Positions 1 to 7,658 of a DNA stretch of 10,080 nt are shown one piece after another. The stretch comes from Bacteroidota bacterium (lineage in GTDB: Bacteria; Bacteroidota; Bacteroidia; Bacteroidales; GCA-2748055). Under the pieces are notes generated by a model. It saw only the letters and a list, made by a program, of their open reading frames with translations. It did no database searches and was not told where the DNA came from. Every line of letters starts with the position of its first letter. The stretch's first letter is position 1. Position numbers and translations under genes: made by a program. The stretch covers positions 1 through 10,080 of the forward strand of contig JAAEOI010000007.1 of NCBI GenBank assembly GCA_024244665.1, given 5' to 3'.

Positions 1-2110
1 CATCGGCCTGCAGATAGAGGTAGTCAAACAGTTCGCCCCGGGTTCCGATTCCCTCTTTCCCGGTATCCAGGGTGTCCAGCAGATCATGAATTGATCCCTC
101 GTTTTCCCGCAGTAAAATCAACCTCAAACCCTCAGTGGAGTTGTCATTTATGGCAGGGGAGGCGGCCGGGGCTTCTGCACCAGGTACCGGGACGACCTCT
201 GCAACAGGCTCCTTTTGCCTGCGCTCCTTCCTGGACTTCACAGGCACCGGCTCATTGCCTGTAACGGTCAGGCTGTTCCTGTGAATGTTCCCGTCGCTGT
301 CGGTCATCTCCAGCTCTATTCGGCTGCTTCCCGGGAGGGGTATGATCTCCAAGTCCATACGCTTTTTAGCCACTTCAATGGTGTCGGTGCTGACCAGTGT
401 AGAGTCCTGGTATACCTTCATGACCAGAGTGGATCCCTTTTCAACCTTTACGGGGATGATCAGTGGTACACCTATGGGGCCTTCATACTCTGCCGCTTTC
501 AGTTCAATGGAGCTTTCTTCTCCTTCAATTACCATGGGCTCCTTCTTTACCATGGCCAGTTCAATCACATCGTCGATAGTGATCCCCTCCTTGTCCGAAC
601 TGGTATTGATGTTCAGAGGTGTGATCAGCTCATGGAATCCCTTCCCGTTGAAGTGAAGGTTGTACTCACCCTTTGCCAGGTTGAGTGTATATGAACCATC
701 CACTTCGATGGGGATGCTGTATTTGATGGTGTCTCCGCTTTCCGGGTCGATCACAAACATTTCCAGCGAAGTCAGGTCCGTATCCCCGTCCTCAGTACCT
801 ACGAATCCCGTAACCACATACATGCGGGGATTATTGGCTGAGTAGATGTCCATGTAGTAGATATCGTGCCGTGAAGCTCCGTTAGGTGAGATCCTTGACT
901 GGTATCCCCCCAGGCCGTTGTTCACAGGATGGAAGAAGATGTCGTCGTCGGTAGTGTTGATTGGATAGCCCAGGTTGACAGGTTCACCCCATGAACCGTC
1001 CTTGTTCCTGGTGGAGTAGAAAATATCGTAACCACCCATGTTGTAATGGCCATAAGAGCTGAAATAGAGTGTGTTTCCGTCCTCTGTGATAAAAGGGGTC
1101 TCCTCGTTATACCGGGTGTTGACGGTGGATCCCAGGTTTTCAGGTAATCCCCATTTTCCGTCGGCTCCGCGCTCAGCTTTATATATATCAAGTCCGCCCA
1201 GGGTTCCTTTCCTGTTGCTGGTGAAATAGAGAGTCTGGCCATCCCGTGTGAAACAGGCGTGTGACTCCCAGTATTTGGTCGAGATGTTCTCTCCCAGTTT
1301 CACGGCTGGTAACCAGAAGCCATCCTCGTACTGGGTGGTATAAAGGTTACCGATGTGTTCATCATCAAAGTAGAGCAGCATCTCCGTTCCCTCATGATTG
1401 AGGGCGATCGGGTAGATATCCATATCGAATCCTATCATGGCTGTAAGCGACATGGGGAGGGTCCACTCGCCGTTCTCCTTTTCAATGAAGAGTGCCTCAT
1501 CGAAGAAGGGTTGTATTGTAACGAAAGCCATCCTTTCGCCATTCCCGGAGATGACCGGATTGGTTTCGGAGTAGCGGGTGTTGACCGAGGATCTCATGGG
1601 ATGAAGATCAAGGTCGACCGGCATGGACATCAGTCGTTTTGCATTCTCACAGGCTTTGATCTGTGCATGAACAAGCTCATCGTCATAAACTTCGGGGTCC
1701 ATGATCTTCAGGAATCGCCGGAAGGATTCAATGGCAGCGTCAAGTTTGTTGTTTACCAGGTAGGCATTCCCCAGGAAATAGAGTACATCGGGAGGGGCCG
1801 TCTTTTCTTTAAAGCTTCCTTCTTTGTATTCGGGATTGATATTTTTGCTTGCGTCAACCAGGTAGTCGATGGATTCCTGTCTCCGGTAGGGGTCGAAGAG
1901 CAGGCAGATTCCGATCTTGTACTTCAGGTTGTCATTACCAGGTTCCCACTTCAGTAGTTTCTGGTAGATAGCCTCGGCTTCAGCGAAATCCTCGAACAGG
2001 AACCACGATTCGGCATTGGCGAAATCGTTGCGTGAGGAGTCTCTTTGTGCATTGACCAATCCCGAAAAGAGGAATAACACAATGAAGATTGAAAACAGGG
2101 ATCTTCTCAT
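1..2110 (-). CDS. TPR/PD40 envelope protein, PorE-like N-terminal architecture (3' end off window)
   Basis: I read this frame from ATG at 2110 down to base 2: 703 codons without a stop, continuing past the left edge. Residues 1-21 form a signal peptide (basic MRRS, a hydrophobic stretch, then VNA before Q22), so it is exported. Residues about 28-150 look like tetratricopeptide repeats (AEAIYQKLLKWEPGN; LGNAYLVNNKLDAAIESFRR). Residues about 175-400 carry PD40/WD40-like beta-propeller units, clearest near 290 (LYFTSNRKGTLGGLDIY) and 342 (LYFSSYGHYNMGGYDIF). Residues about 429-493 resemble a carboxypeptidase-regulatory-like beta-sandwich (VTGFVG...DGSYTLNLAKGEYNL). A Pro/Lys/Ala-rich linker (about 616-653) and a more helical stretch follow. 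TPR-PD40-CRD is the order seen in the T9SS component PorE and related OmpA-family proteins, but no OmpA peptidoglycan-binding domain is visible before the edge, so PorE identity is not established. It starts 38 bp after the glycosyltransferase stop and is probably co-transcribed with it. Confidence 0.85.
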   Translation of the reverse strand, partial: MRRSLFSIFIVLFLFSGLVNAQRDSSRNDFANAESWFLFEDFAEAEAIYQKLLKWEPGNDNLKYKIGICLLFDPYRRQESIDYLVDASKNINPEYKEGSFKEKTAPPDVLYFLGNAYLVNNKLDAAIESFRRFLKIMDPEVYDDELVHAQIKACENAKRLMSMPVDLDLHPMRSSVNTRYSETNPVISGNGERMAFVTIQPFFDEALFIEKENGEWTLPMSLTAMIGFDMDIYPIALNHEGTEMLLYFDDEHIGNLYTTQYEDGFWLPAVKLGENISTKYWESHACFTRDGQTLYFTSNRKGTLGGLDIYKAERGADGKWGLPENLGSTVNTRYNEETPFITEDGNTLYFSSYGHYNMGGYDIFYSTRNKDGSWGEPVNLGYPINTTDDDIFFHPVNNGLGGYQSRISPNGASRHDIYYMDIYSANNPRMYVVTGFVGTEDGDTDLTSLEMFVIDPESGDTIKYSIPIEVDGSYTLNLAKGEYNLHFNGKGFHELITPLNINTSSDKEGITIDDVIELAMVKKEPMVIEGEESSIELKAAEYEGPIGVPLIIPVKVEKGSTLVMKVYQDSTLVSTDTIEVAKKRMDLEIIPLPGSSRIELEMTDSDGNIHRNSLTVTGNEPVPVKSRKERRQKEPVAEVVPVPGAEAPAASPAINDNSTEGLRLILLRENEGSIHDLLDTLDTGKEGIGTRGELFDYLYLQAD

Positions 2111-2125
2111 ACTACATGCAGTTTT

Positions 2126-2137
2126 GCTAAATTTAGC
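2126..2137. promoter_or_regulatory. 12-bp perfect palindrome upstream of the TPR/PD40 gene
   Basis: GCTAAATTTAGC is a perfect palindrome in the 38-bp spacer between the glycosyltransferase stop and the TPR/PD40 start. On the minus strand it contains TAAATTTA, one base off the Bacteroidota -7 element TAnnTTTG, placed to give a leader of roughly 10-15 nt. No matching -33 TTG was found, so an internal promoter or an operator is only a possibility. Confidence 0.25.
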
Positions 2138-2148
2138 GAATTCTACTC

Positions 2149-4101
2149 TTATATTTCCCTGAAGCTCCGTGTGATTATTAACAGGTCGTTGAATACCCGG
2201 TAATCTTTGGCATACACCACGTTAATCTCTTTGATCCGGTCGGGATCCGGATTGTTTTCCTTGTGGTGACTGGAAGGATTCAGAATCCCTTTTTTCAGTC
2301 CCGGCAGGCCAGTCATATCGAGGCCCTCCGGATCAAGGTATCCCACCCATGTCCGGGACCCTGTCAGCACTCTGAACAGCTTAGCCAGGCTGCGGAATTT
2401 CCCCTTTGTAAAGAGAATCCAGAAGGGGAAGGTGATTAGTAGCAGCAGGGAGACAATCACATCAAAGAGTCTTTTATTCCGCCGGTTGGATTCCTTCCCG
2501 ATGGAGTTGAAATGAATGGTGTATAGATCGCCTGCCGTGTTAATGGAGTTGGAGCCTATGATAGAGAGGCTCTCGGGCGGGGCGATCTTGAAATCGGTGG
2601 AGGTCCCGATGAGTCGTGTCATGATTCCGATAATGACACGAGAGGATAGATCCTTGGCACAAAATACAATTTCATTTATCTTGTGAATGGCCATGATCTC
2701 ATCGATCTGCTCGATGTGTCCAAGAGTTCCCGTTTCGGATTCCAGTGGGGTGGGGGATACATATCCTATGATGTCAGGTTTGGCCTGGGTATCGAGCAGC
2801 AGGTCACTCACTCTCTTTGCCTCTTCTCCCTTTCCAACAATTACCATTCGCTTCTGCTTATTAAGATCGATTTCATAATCCCCGATCCCGGAAAGGTGAA
2901 GGGCAATCCTGAGTCCCATGGTACTGAGGATGGCCCAGAGCGATCCCATGAAGATCAGTGCCCTTGAAAACCTCCAGTCAAGCGGGAGCATGGCGTAAAT
3001 CACCATAATCACCAGCGTTCCGGCCAGGTGTCCCCGGAGAAATGCCAGGGGTTTTACCGGTTTGTCATACCCTCCGGAATAATAGAGGGAGACGAGCCAA
3101 ACCAGGATGTAAGCAGGGACCACTACTCTCAGGAAGAGGGGAGGGTAATAACCGGTTATATCGAACCTTACCTGCTCCCAGAAGGGAAGTGCAAAGAGGT
3201 ATCCAAGGAAGATCAGGGCGGCATCCAGCACGGGCCGGTAGGTCTTTTTTATGAACCTCCTGCCCACCGAAAGCGCTGCCCTGAAATAGATGGCAAGGTT
3301 GATCAGGATGCTGAATGTACGGGCCTTCCTGGCGGTAAAATGTTTCCCGGCAAAGATGATCATCGCCTGGTAAAACATCTTCACATAGTTGAGACTCCCT
3401 TTTTTTGTACTCTCCCCCTTATAATGGATGATGGTGGTGCCGGGATAGTAGTAGTTTTTGTATCCTGCCTGGGTGATCCGGTAAGAGAGGTCGATATCCT
3501 CCCCATACATAAAAAAAGTTTCGTCGAGCAGCCCGGTAAGGTCCAGCACTTCCATCCTCATGAACATAAAAGCTCCTGCAAGCACATCCACCTGGTGGGT
3601 CTCCTCTTTGTCAAGGTACCCCAGGTGGTATTTTCCAAACCGTTTTGAGGAAGGGAAGAGTGATGAGAGTCCGAACATTTTGTAAAAGGAGACCATGGGT
3701 GTGGGGAGGGAGCGTTTGGATTCTGGCAGGAACTCTCCCTTGCCATCGATCATTTTAACCCCCATGGCCCCGGCATCGGGATGCTCATCCATGAAGGCAA
3801 TGCATCTCCTGAAGGTATTCTCCTCCACCACTGTGTCGGGATTGAGCAGTAGTGCATATTTTCCGGTCGACTCCCTGATGGCCTGGTTATTGGCCTTGCT
3901 GAATCCCACATTATCCCGGTTGGCAATCAGCTTTACTCCCGGAAATTTTGTCCTGATCTCTCCCACCGATCCATCTACCGAATTGTTGTCCACCACGAAA
4001 ACCTCCCCGTCGATCCCCTCCATGGCCTGCTGCACCGAGTGAAGGCACTGCTCCAGGAAGTATTTGACGTTGTAGTTGACTATAATTATGGATAAATCCA
4101 T
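2149..4101 (-). CDS. Family 2 glycosyltransferase fused to a polyprenyl glycosylphosphotransferase-like membrane half
   Basis: Residues 1 to about 255 are a GT2 (GT-A fold) domain: SIIIVNYN at 4-11, VVDNNSVDGS at 36-45, NPD at 87-89 in the DXD position, and GEDIDLSYR at 200-208 with the expected acidic base; rhamnosyltransferase-type enzymes are the closest flavour. About four membrane segments follow (around 290-308, 322-341, 355-373, 379-403), with SGGYD after the second. A Rossmann-like segment begins at 419 (VIVGKGEEAKRV) and ends near 531; a further hydrophobic helix is at 545-564 (LFDVIVSLLLL). That second half matches the layout of WbaP/WcaJ-type sugar-1-phosphate transferases. After the last helix, however, the FRQERVG and KFRSM-type motifs of the catalytic domain are missing; only TGSRTWVGY (580-588), LPGLKKGILNP (599-609) and FNDLLIITRSF recall the family's C-terminal motifs. 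The GT2 half is probably active in the cytoplasm, adding a sugar to a lipid-linked or envelope glycan; the second half may only anchor or bind. Donor and acceptor cannot be told. Confidence 0.88.
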   Translation of the reverse strand: MDLSIIIVNYNVKYFLEQCLHSVQQAMEGIDGEVFVVDNNSVDGSVGEIRTKFPGVKLIANRDNVGFSKANNQAIRESTGKYALLLNPDTVVEENTFRRCIAFMDEHPDAGAMGVKMIDGKGEFLPESKRSLPTPMVSFYKMFGLSSLFPSSKRFGKYHLGYLDKEETHQVDVLAGAFMFMRMEVLDLTGLLDETFFMYGEDIDLSYRITQAGYKNYYYPGTTIIHYKGESTKKGSLNYVKMFYQAMIIFAGKHFTARKARTFSILINLAIYFRAALSVGRRFIKKTYRPVLDAALIFLGYLFALPFWEQVRFDITGYYPPLFLRVVVPAYILVWLVSLYYSGGYDKPVKPLAFLRGHLAGTLVIMVIYAMLPLDWRFSRALIFMGSLWAILSTMGLRIALHLSGIGDYEIDLNKQKRMVIVGKGEEAKRVSDLLLDTQAKPDIIGYVSPTPLESETGTLGHIEQIDEIMAIHKINEIVFCAKDLSSRVIIGIMTRLIGTSTDFKIAPPESLSIIGSNSINTAGDLYTIHFNSIGKESNRRNKRLFDVIVSLLLLITFPFWILFTKGKFRSLAKLFRVLTGSRTWVGYLDPEGLDMTGLPGLKKGILNPSSHHKENNPDPDRIKEINVVYAKDYRVFNDLLIITRSFREI

Positions 4102-4103
4102 TT

Positions 4104-4137
4104 TTCAGTACTCAGAGTTCAGTGCTCAGGGTTCAGT
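4104..4137. repeat. 14-bp tandem repeat, about 2.4 copies, in the lysA-glycosyltransferase spacer
   Basis: Two full units, TTCAGTACTCAGAG and TTCAGTGCTCAGGG (two mismatches), are followed by a partial unit TTCAGT. They fill most of the 45-bp spacer between the lysA stop and the glycosyltransferase start. The core CTGAGCACTGA (minus strand) recurs at 9651-9661, so this may be one member of a dispersed intergenic repeat family. Confidence 0.75.
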
Positions 4138-4146
4138 ATGAAATTA

Positions 4147-5382
4147 CTAAAGATTTTCGAGTTCGACCTGGTTACGGAGCAGGTCATCCATATCCTCCCT
4201 CTTACGGATCAGGTAGTCTTTCCCTTCGTGCACCAGCACCTCTGCCGGCCTGAACCTGGAGTTGTAGTTGGACGACATGGCGTAACAATAGGCCCCTGCA
4301 TTTTTAAACATCAGGTAGTCCCCTTCGAAGGCCTCGGTGATTTTACGGTTCCAACCGAAGGTATCGGTCTCACAGATATATCCGACAACCGTATAAATCC
4401 GGGTCTTCCCGGTGGTCCGGCTCACATTGATAATTTCGTGGTAGGCTTCGTAGAACATGGGTCTGATGAAATGGTTGAGGCCGGTATCGAGACCTGCAAA
4501 CACCGTAGAGGTGGTTTGTTTGATCACGTTGACCCGGGCCATGAAAAAGCCGGCTTCGCTCACCAGGAATTTTCCGGGTTCAAATATCAGGGTCAGTTCC
4601 TTGCCATACTCTTTGCAAAACTGGTTAAAACTGGCCGAAAGGCCCTTTCCCATGGTCTCCACATCGGTGTATACATCATCGGCCTTGTAAGGAACCTTGA
4701 ATCCACTTCCCAGGTCAATGTAGTCCAGGTCTTTGAACCGGGCAGCAGTTTCGAACATAATCTCTGTGGCCCTGAGGAAGACTTCCACATCCAGGATATC
4801 GGATCCGGTGTGCATATGGACTCCCTCAATCCTCATGTTGTTAGTCTCCACAATGCGGTGTACATGGGGCATTTGGTAAATGGAAATCCCAAATTTTGAA
4901 TCGATGTGGCCAGTTGAGATCTTATGGTTGCCGCCGGCGAGGACATGGGGGTTGATGCGTACACATACGGGTACCTTTGCCCCGTATTTAACGCCAAACT
5001 CCTCAAGGATGGCAATGTTATCGATATTGATACGTACCCCCAGCCCCACAGTCTCCTCGATCTCCTCGATGGAGACACAATTGGGAGTGTATAGAATATC
5101 CTGGGGAGCGAACCCGGCCTTCAATCCCAGTTCAACCTCCTGTACGGAGACCGCATCCAGGCCCGATCCAAGCGATTTAAAGAGCTTCAGAACGTTGATA
5201 TTGGTGAGGGCCTTGCAGGCATAGTTGATCTTTACCTTTGAATCTTTGAATGCCCCGGTGATCCGTTTGTATTGCCGGATCATGGTTGCACTTTTATATA
5301 TATAAAGGGGTGATCCGTGCTTTTCGGCCAATTGGACAACCGGGATCCCGTCGATCTGGTACTGGTTTTTCTTTAATTCCAT
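4147..5382 (-). CDS. lysA: Diaminopimelate decarboxylase
   Basis: This PLP enzyme decarboxylates meso-2,6-diaminopimelate to L-lysine, the last step of lysine synthesis, in the cytoplasm. It is a fold-type III (alanine racemase-like) decarboxylase of 411 residues, the normal LysA length. The PLP Schiff-base lysine is K57 in YACKALTN. Other family motifs are SKFGIS (162-167), HMHTGSD (189-195), the glycine-rich phosphate loop LGSGF (224-228), EPGKFLV (268-274), CETD (337-340, in the place of the catalytic CESGD-type motif whose Cys comes from the partner subunit), GAYCYAMSSNYNSR (363-376) and RPAEVLV (378-384). It is a free-standing enzyme with no fused aspartate kinase. The stop TAG is followed at once by an in-frame TAA. 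It starts 8 bp after the recR stop, implying co-transcription; the glycosyltransferase gene follows after 45 bp. The HMHTGSD and SSNYNSR motifs favour LysA over arginine or ornithine decarboxylase relatives. Confidence 0.95.
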   Translation of the reverse strand: MELKKNQYQIDGIPVVQLAEKHGSPLYIYKSATMIRQYKRITGAFKDSKVKINYACKALTNINVLKLFKSLGSGLDAVSVQEVELGLKAGFAPQDILYTPNCVSIEEIEETVGLGVRINIDNIAILEEFGVKYGAKVPVCVRINPHVLAGGNHKISTGHIDSKFGISIYQMPHVHRIVETNNMRIEGVHMHTGSDILDVEVFLRATEIMFETAARFKDLDYIDLGSGFKVPYKADDVYTDVETMGKGLSASFNQFCKEYGKELTLIFEPGKFLVSEAGFFMARVNVIKQTTSTVFAGLDTGLNHFIRPMFYEAYHEIINVSRTTGKTRIYTVVGYICETDTFGWNRKITEAFEGDYLMFKNAGAYCYAMSSNYNSRFRPAEVLVHEGKDYLIRKREDMDDLLRNQVELENL

Positions 5383-5390
5383 GGGTTCTC

Positions 5391-6020
5391 TTACTCCATT
5401 TTTTTGAATGTATCCTCAAAGGAGGTGCGGTTCAGGATTGATCTTCCAAGGGTCACCTCATCGGCATATTCCAGATCATCCCCGATAGCCACGCCCCTTG
5501 CCAGGGTTGTGATGGTAAGCTGAAAGTCCTTCAGCCGCCTGTAGATATAGAAATTAGTTGTGTCTCCCTCCATGGTGGTGCTCAGTGCCAGGATAATCTC
5601 ATTACAGCTGCCGTTCTTTACCTTCTCCTCCAGGGAACCTAGAGTCAGATCGGCAGGTCCGATACCGTCCATGGGTGAAATAATGCCCCCCAGTACATGG
5701 TAAACCCCCGAATACTGTTGTGTGTTCTCCACCGACATTACATCCCGGATCGATTCCACCACACAGACGGTCTGCTTGTCGCGGTATGGATCAGCACAGA
5801 TATGGCAAACCTCAGAATCAGAGATATTGTGACATGAATCGCAGGTCCGGATCTCCGATTTCATGCGGAGAATGGTGTTTCCGAAATGCTCCACCTCCTT
5901 ATCATCCTGTTTGAGAAGGTGCAATACAAGCCTGAGAGCGGTTTTCCTGCCGATCCCGGGAAGGGTGGCAAACTCGTCTACAGCCTCTTCAAGCAGTCTG
6001 GATGAATAGTTTGGTTGCAT
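5391..6020 (-). CDS. recR: Recombination mediator protein RecR
   Basis: RecR acts with RecO (and RecF) to load RecA on SSB-coated single-stranded DNA at gaps and breaks. The 209-residue length is close to the usual 195-205. An N-terminal helix-hairpin-helix contains [17 protein letters not shown] (20-36). A four-cysteine zinc finger follows, C60-x2-C63 and C72-x2-C75. The Toprim domain begins with VCVVES (85-90), with acidic E89, and includes [17 protein letters not shown]. The C-terminal part carries the family pattern [23 protein letters not shown]. The start is supported because [24 protein letters not shown] matches the short N-terminal helix that normally precedes the hairpin. It is the first gene of the leftward run that includes lysA, and is divergent from the symporter gene. 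Confidence 0.97.
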   Translation of the reverse strand: MQPNYSSRLLEEAVDEFATLPGIGRKTALRLVLHLLKQDDKEVEHFGNTILRMKSEIRTCDSCHNISDSEVCHICADPYRDKQTVCVVESIRDVMSVENTQQYSGVYHVLGGIISPMDGIGPADLTLGSLEEKVKNGSCNEIILALSTTMEGDTTNFYIYRRLKDFQLTITTLARGVAIGDDLEYADEVTLGRSILNRTSFEDTFKKME

Positions 6021-6039
6021 ATTGTTGCATATGAGAGAT

Positions 6040-6047
6040 CAAAAATA
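6040..6047 (-). promoter_or_regulatory. Candidate Bacteroidota -7 element for recR-lysA
   Basis: The minus strand reads TATTTTTG, an exact match to the Bacteroidota sigma -7 consensus TAnnTTTG, 20 bp upstream of the recR ATG. This predicts a leader of roughly 10-15 nt. A -33 TTG at the usual spacing is not evident; the nearest is about 25 bp away. The call rests on the -7 match and position only. Confidence 0.4.
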
Positions 6048-6079
6048 GTAACAAATATTTTCATGGTCTCAGCAAATTG

Positions 6080-6091
6080 ATCAAATTTGAT
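6080..6091. promoter_or_regulatory. 12-bp palindrome in the recR/symporter divergent region
   Basis: ATCAAATTTGAT is a perfect palindrome about 20 bp upstream of the symporter ATG. Its right part, CAAATTTG (6082-6089), is one base off the -7 consensus TAnnTTTG on the plus strand and would give a leader of about 15 nt. It could be an operator, a weak promoter element or chance in AT-rich DNA. Confidence 0.3.
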
Positions 6092-6110
6092 GCGGTTTTG
6101 ACCAAAGCAT

Positions 6111-7565
6111 ATGTCATCTACGCTGATTATATCGATAATTGTAGCATATTTCCTGCTGTTGCTGGGGATCTCCTGGATCTCAGGAAAAGGGGCGGGGAAT
6201 GACTCTTTTTTCCTGGGTGACCGGAAATCACCCTGGTTTGTGGTGGCATTCGGGATGATCGGTGCCTCCCTGTCGGGCGTTACTTTTATCTCGGTACCGG
6301 GCTGGGTGGTGGACAGCCAGTTCTCCTACATGCAGATGGTACTGGGTTACCTGGTGGGCTATGTGGTGATTGCTAATGTGCTGATGCCGCTCTACTACCG
6401 GATGAACCTGACCAGCATTTACACCTACCTGGAGGAGCGTTTCGGACGTTTCTCCTACAAAACAGGGGCCTCTTTTTTTCTGCTTTCACGCATCGTTGGT
6501 GCTTCATTCAGGTTATTTCTTGTGGCCAATGTGCTTCAAATCACCGTATTCCAGGCCTGGAACATCCCCTTCTATGTGACCGTCATTGTCACTATTGCGC
6601 TGATCTGGCTCTATACTTTCCGGGGCGGAATCCGGACCATCATCTGGACCGATACGCTGCAGACATTGAGTATGCTGACTGCCGTGGTGGTCTCCATCAT
6701 CCTGATATCGCGTACCATGGATCTCACCTTGGGTGAGTTGATCAGCTCGGTGGCCCGGGACGAATTATCCCGGATATGGGTATTTGATGGCTGGCAGAAA
6801 GAGAACCACTTTGTCAAGCATTTTCTTAGCGGGGCCTTTATCACCATTGTGATGACCGGACTGGACCAGGATATGATGCAAAAGAACCTGAGCTGCAGGA
6901 ATATCCGGGATGCAAAGAAGAATATGTACCTCATGAGTATCTCCCTGGTTCCTGTCAACCTGCTCTTCCTGTTCCTTGGGGCAGTGTTGATCCGGTTTGC
7001 CGCTGCGGGCTGGATTCCGATACCTGAGGCCACTGATAACCTCTTTCCCCTCATTGCCACTGGCGGCTACCTGCCCCAGGTAGTGGGTGTCTTTTTTATT
7101 GTGGGACTGGTGGCTGCCGCCTACTCAAGTGCCGATTCGGCCCTTACGGCTTTGACCACCTCTTTTACTATTGATATCCTGGAGGGGCAGCGTTTGGAGG
7201 AGGAGCAACTGACCCGCACCCGGAGGTGGGTGCACCTTGGCATCTCCGTGGTACTCGGACTTGTGATTATGCTATTCAGGGCCATTAATGATGAGAGTGT
7301 GATCTCGGCCCTCTTTCGCTTTGCCGGCTACACCTACGGCCCCCTGCTTGGCCTCTACGCTTTCGGCCTCTTTACCCACAGGCAGCCCCGCGACCGCCTG
7401 GTTCCCCTTCTGGCTGTTCTCTCACCCATACTGTCATTCCTGCTAAGCAAGTTTTCAGAACAGCTTTTCAATGGATACCATTTTGGTTTTGAGTTGCTTA
7501 TTGTGAACGGAGCCATAATGTTCGTCGCACTGCTCCTCACTAGTCATAGAGTTCATAATGCTTAA
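6111..7565 (+). CDS. Sodium:solute symporter (SSS family, LeuT fold)
   Basis: This is a polytopic inner-membrane protein of 484 residues, within the usual SSS range. I count about 13 hydrophobic segments, starting with residues 5-25 (LIISIIVAYFLLLLGISWIS) and ending near the C-terminus (LLIVNGAIMFVALLL), matching the common 13-helix SSS layout. Family hallmarks are GDRKSPWFVVAFGMIGASLSG (about 36-56), RIVGASFRL (TM4), WTDTLQTLSM (about 180-189), and AAAYSSADSALTALTTSF (about 333-350), where Ser/Thr residues line the sodium site in characterised members. It uses the sodium gradient to import a small solute; sugars, carboxylates, sialic acid, proline and others are all known in the family, and the sequence does not tell which. 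Bacteroidota have many SSS paralogues and no catabolic gene adjoins this one. It is transcribed away from recR. Confidence 0.92.
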   Translation: MSSTLIISIIVAYFLLLLGISWISGKGAGNDSFFLGDRKSPWFVVAFGMIGASLSGVTFISVPGWVVDSQFSYMQMVLGYLVGYVVIANVLMPLYYRMNLTSIYTYLEERFGRFSYKTGASFFLLSRIVGASFRLFLVANVLQITVFQAWNIPFYVTVIVTIALIWLYTFRGGIRTIIWTDTLQTLSMLTAVVVSIILISRTMDLTLGELISSVARDELSRIWVFDGWQKENHFVKHFLSGAFITIVMTGLDQDMMQKNLSCRNIRDAKKNMYLMSISLVPVNLLFLFLGAVLIRFAAAGWIPIPEATDNLFPLIATGGYLPQVVGVFFIVGLVAAAYSSADSALTALTTSFTIDILEGQRLEEEQLTRTRRWVHLGISVVLGLVIMLFRAINDESVISALFRFAGYTYGPLLGLYAFGLFTHRQPRDRLVPLLAVLSPILSFLLSKFSEQLFNGYHFGFELLIVNGAIMFVALLLTSHRVHNA

Positions 7566-7579
7566 AGTCCTCCTGAAAA

Positions 7580-7600
7580 GATGTTAAAAGGATGTTAAAC
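7580..7600. repeat. 11-bp tandem duplication after the symporter gene
   Basis: GATGTTAAAAG is followed directly by GATGTTAAAC, one base short of a second copy. It lies 15 bp after the symporter stop in the 93-bp gap before the LRR gene. No convincing rho-independent hairpin was seen in this gap. Confidence 0.45.
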
Positions 7601-7624
7601 AGTGGCTATAATGTCTTTATAGTA

Positions 7625-7632
7625 TTAATTTG
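7625..7632 (+). promoter_or_regulatory. Weak candidate -7 element for the LRR gene
   Basis: TTAATTTG differs by one base from TAnnTTTG and lies 26 bp before the LRR start codon, a plausible place for a short leader. No TTG was found at the expected -33 distance, so this is weak. The nearby TATAAT at 7607-7612 resembles a proteobacterial -10 box, which Bacteroidota primary sigma factors do not generally use. Confidence 0.2.
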
Positions 7633-7658
7633 CAGACCTAATTGAATCCCAGAGTTTT

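Noticed and set aside
215..1957. Several open frames on the plus strand and one on the minus strand (922-1242) under the TPR/PD40 gene
   Set aside because: They lie inside a continuous minus-strand frame with signal peptide, TPR and PD40 motifs; their translations show no recognisable domain.
2683..3648. Plus-strand open frames opposite the glycosyltransferase gene
   Set aside because: They are antisense to an intact 650-residue coding frame with clear GT2 motifs and show no independent signals.
4138..4899. 253-codon open frame on the plus strand opposite lysA
   Set aside because: lysA has all its family motifs on the other strand; the antisense translation has no recognisable motif and results from low stop-codon frequency opposite a GC-rich gene.
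7607..7612. TATAAT as a -10 promoter box before the LRR gene
   Set aside because: Bacteroidota primary sigma factors recognise TAnnTTTG rather than TATAAT, no -35 partner is seen, and a chance match in AT-rich sequence is likely.
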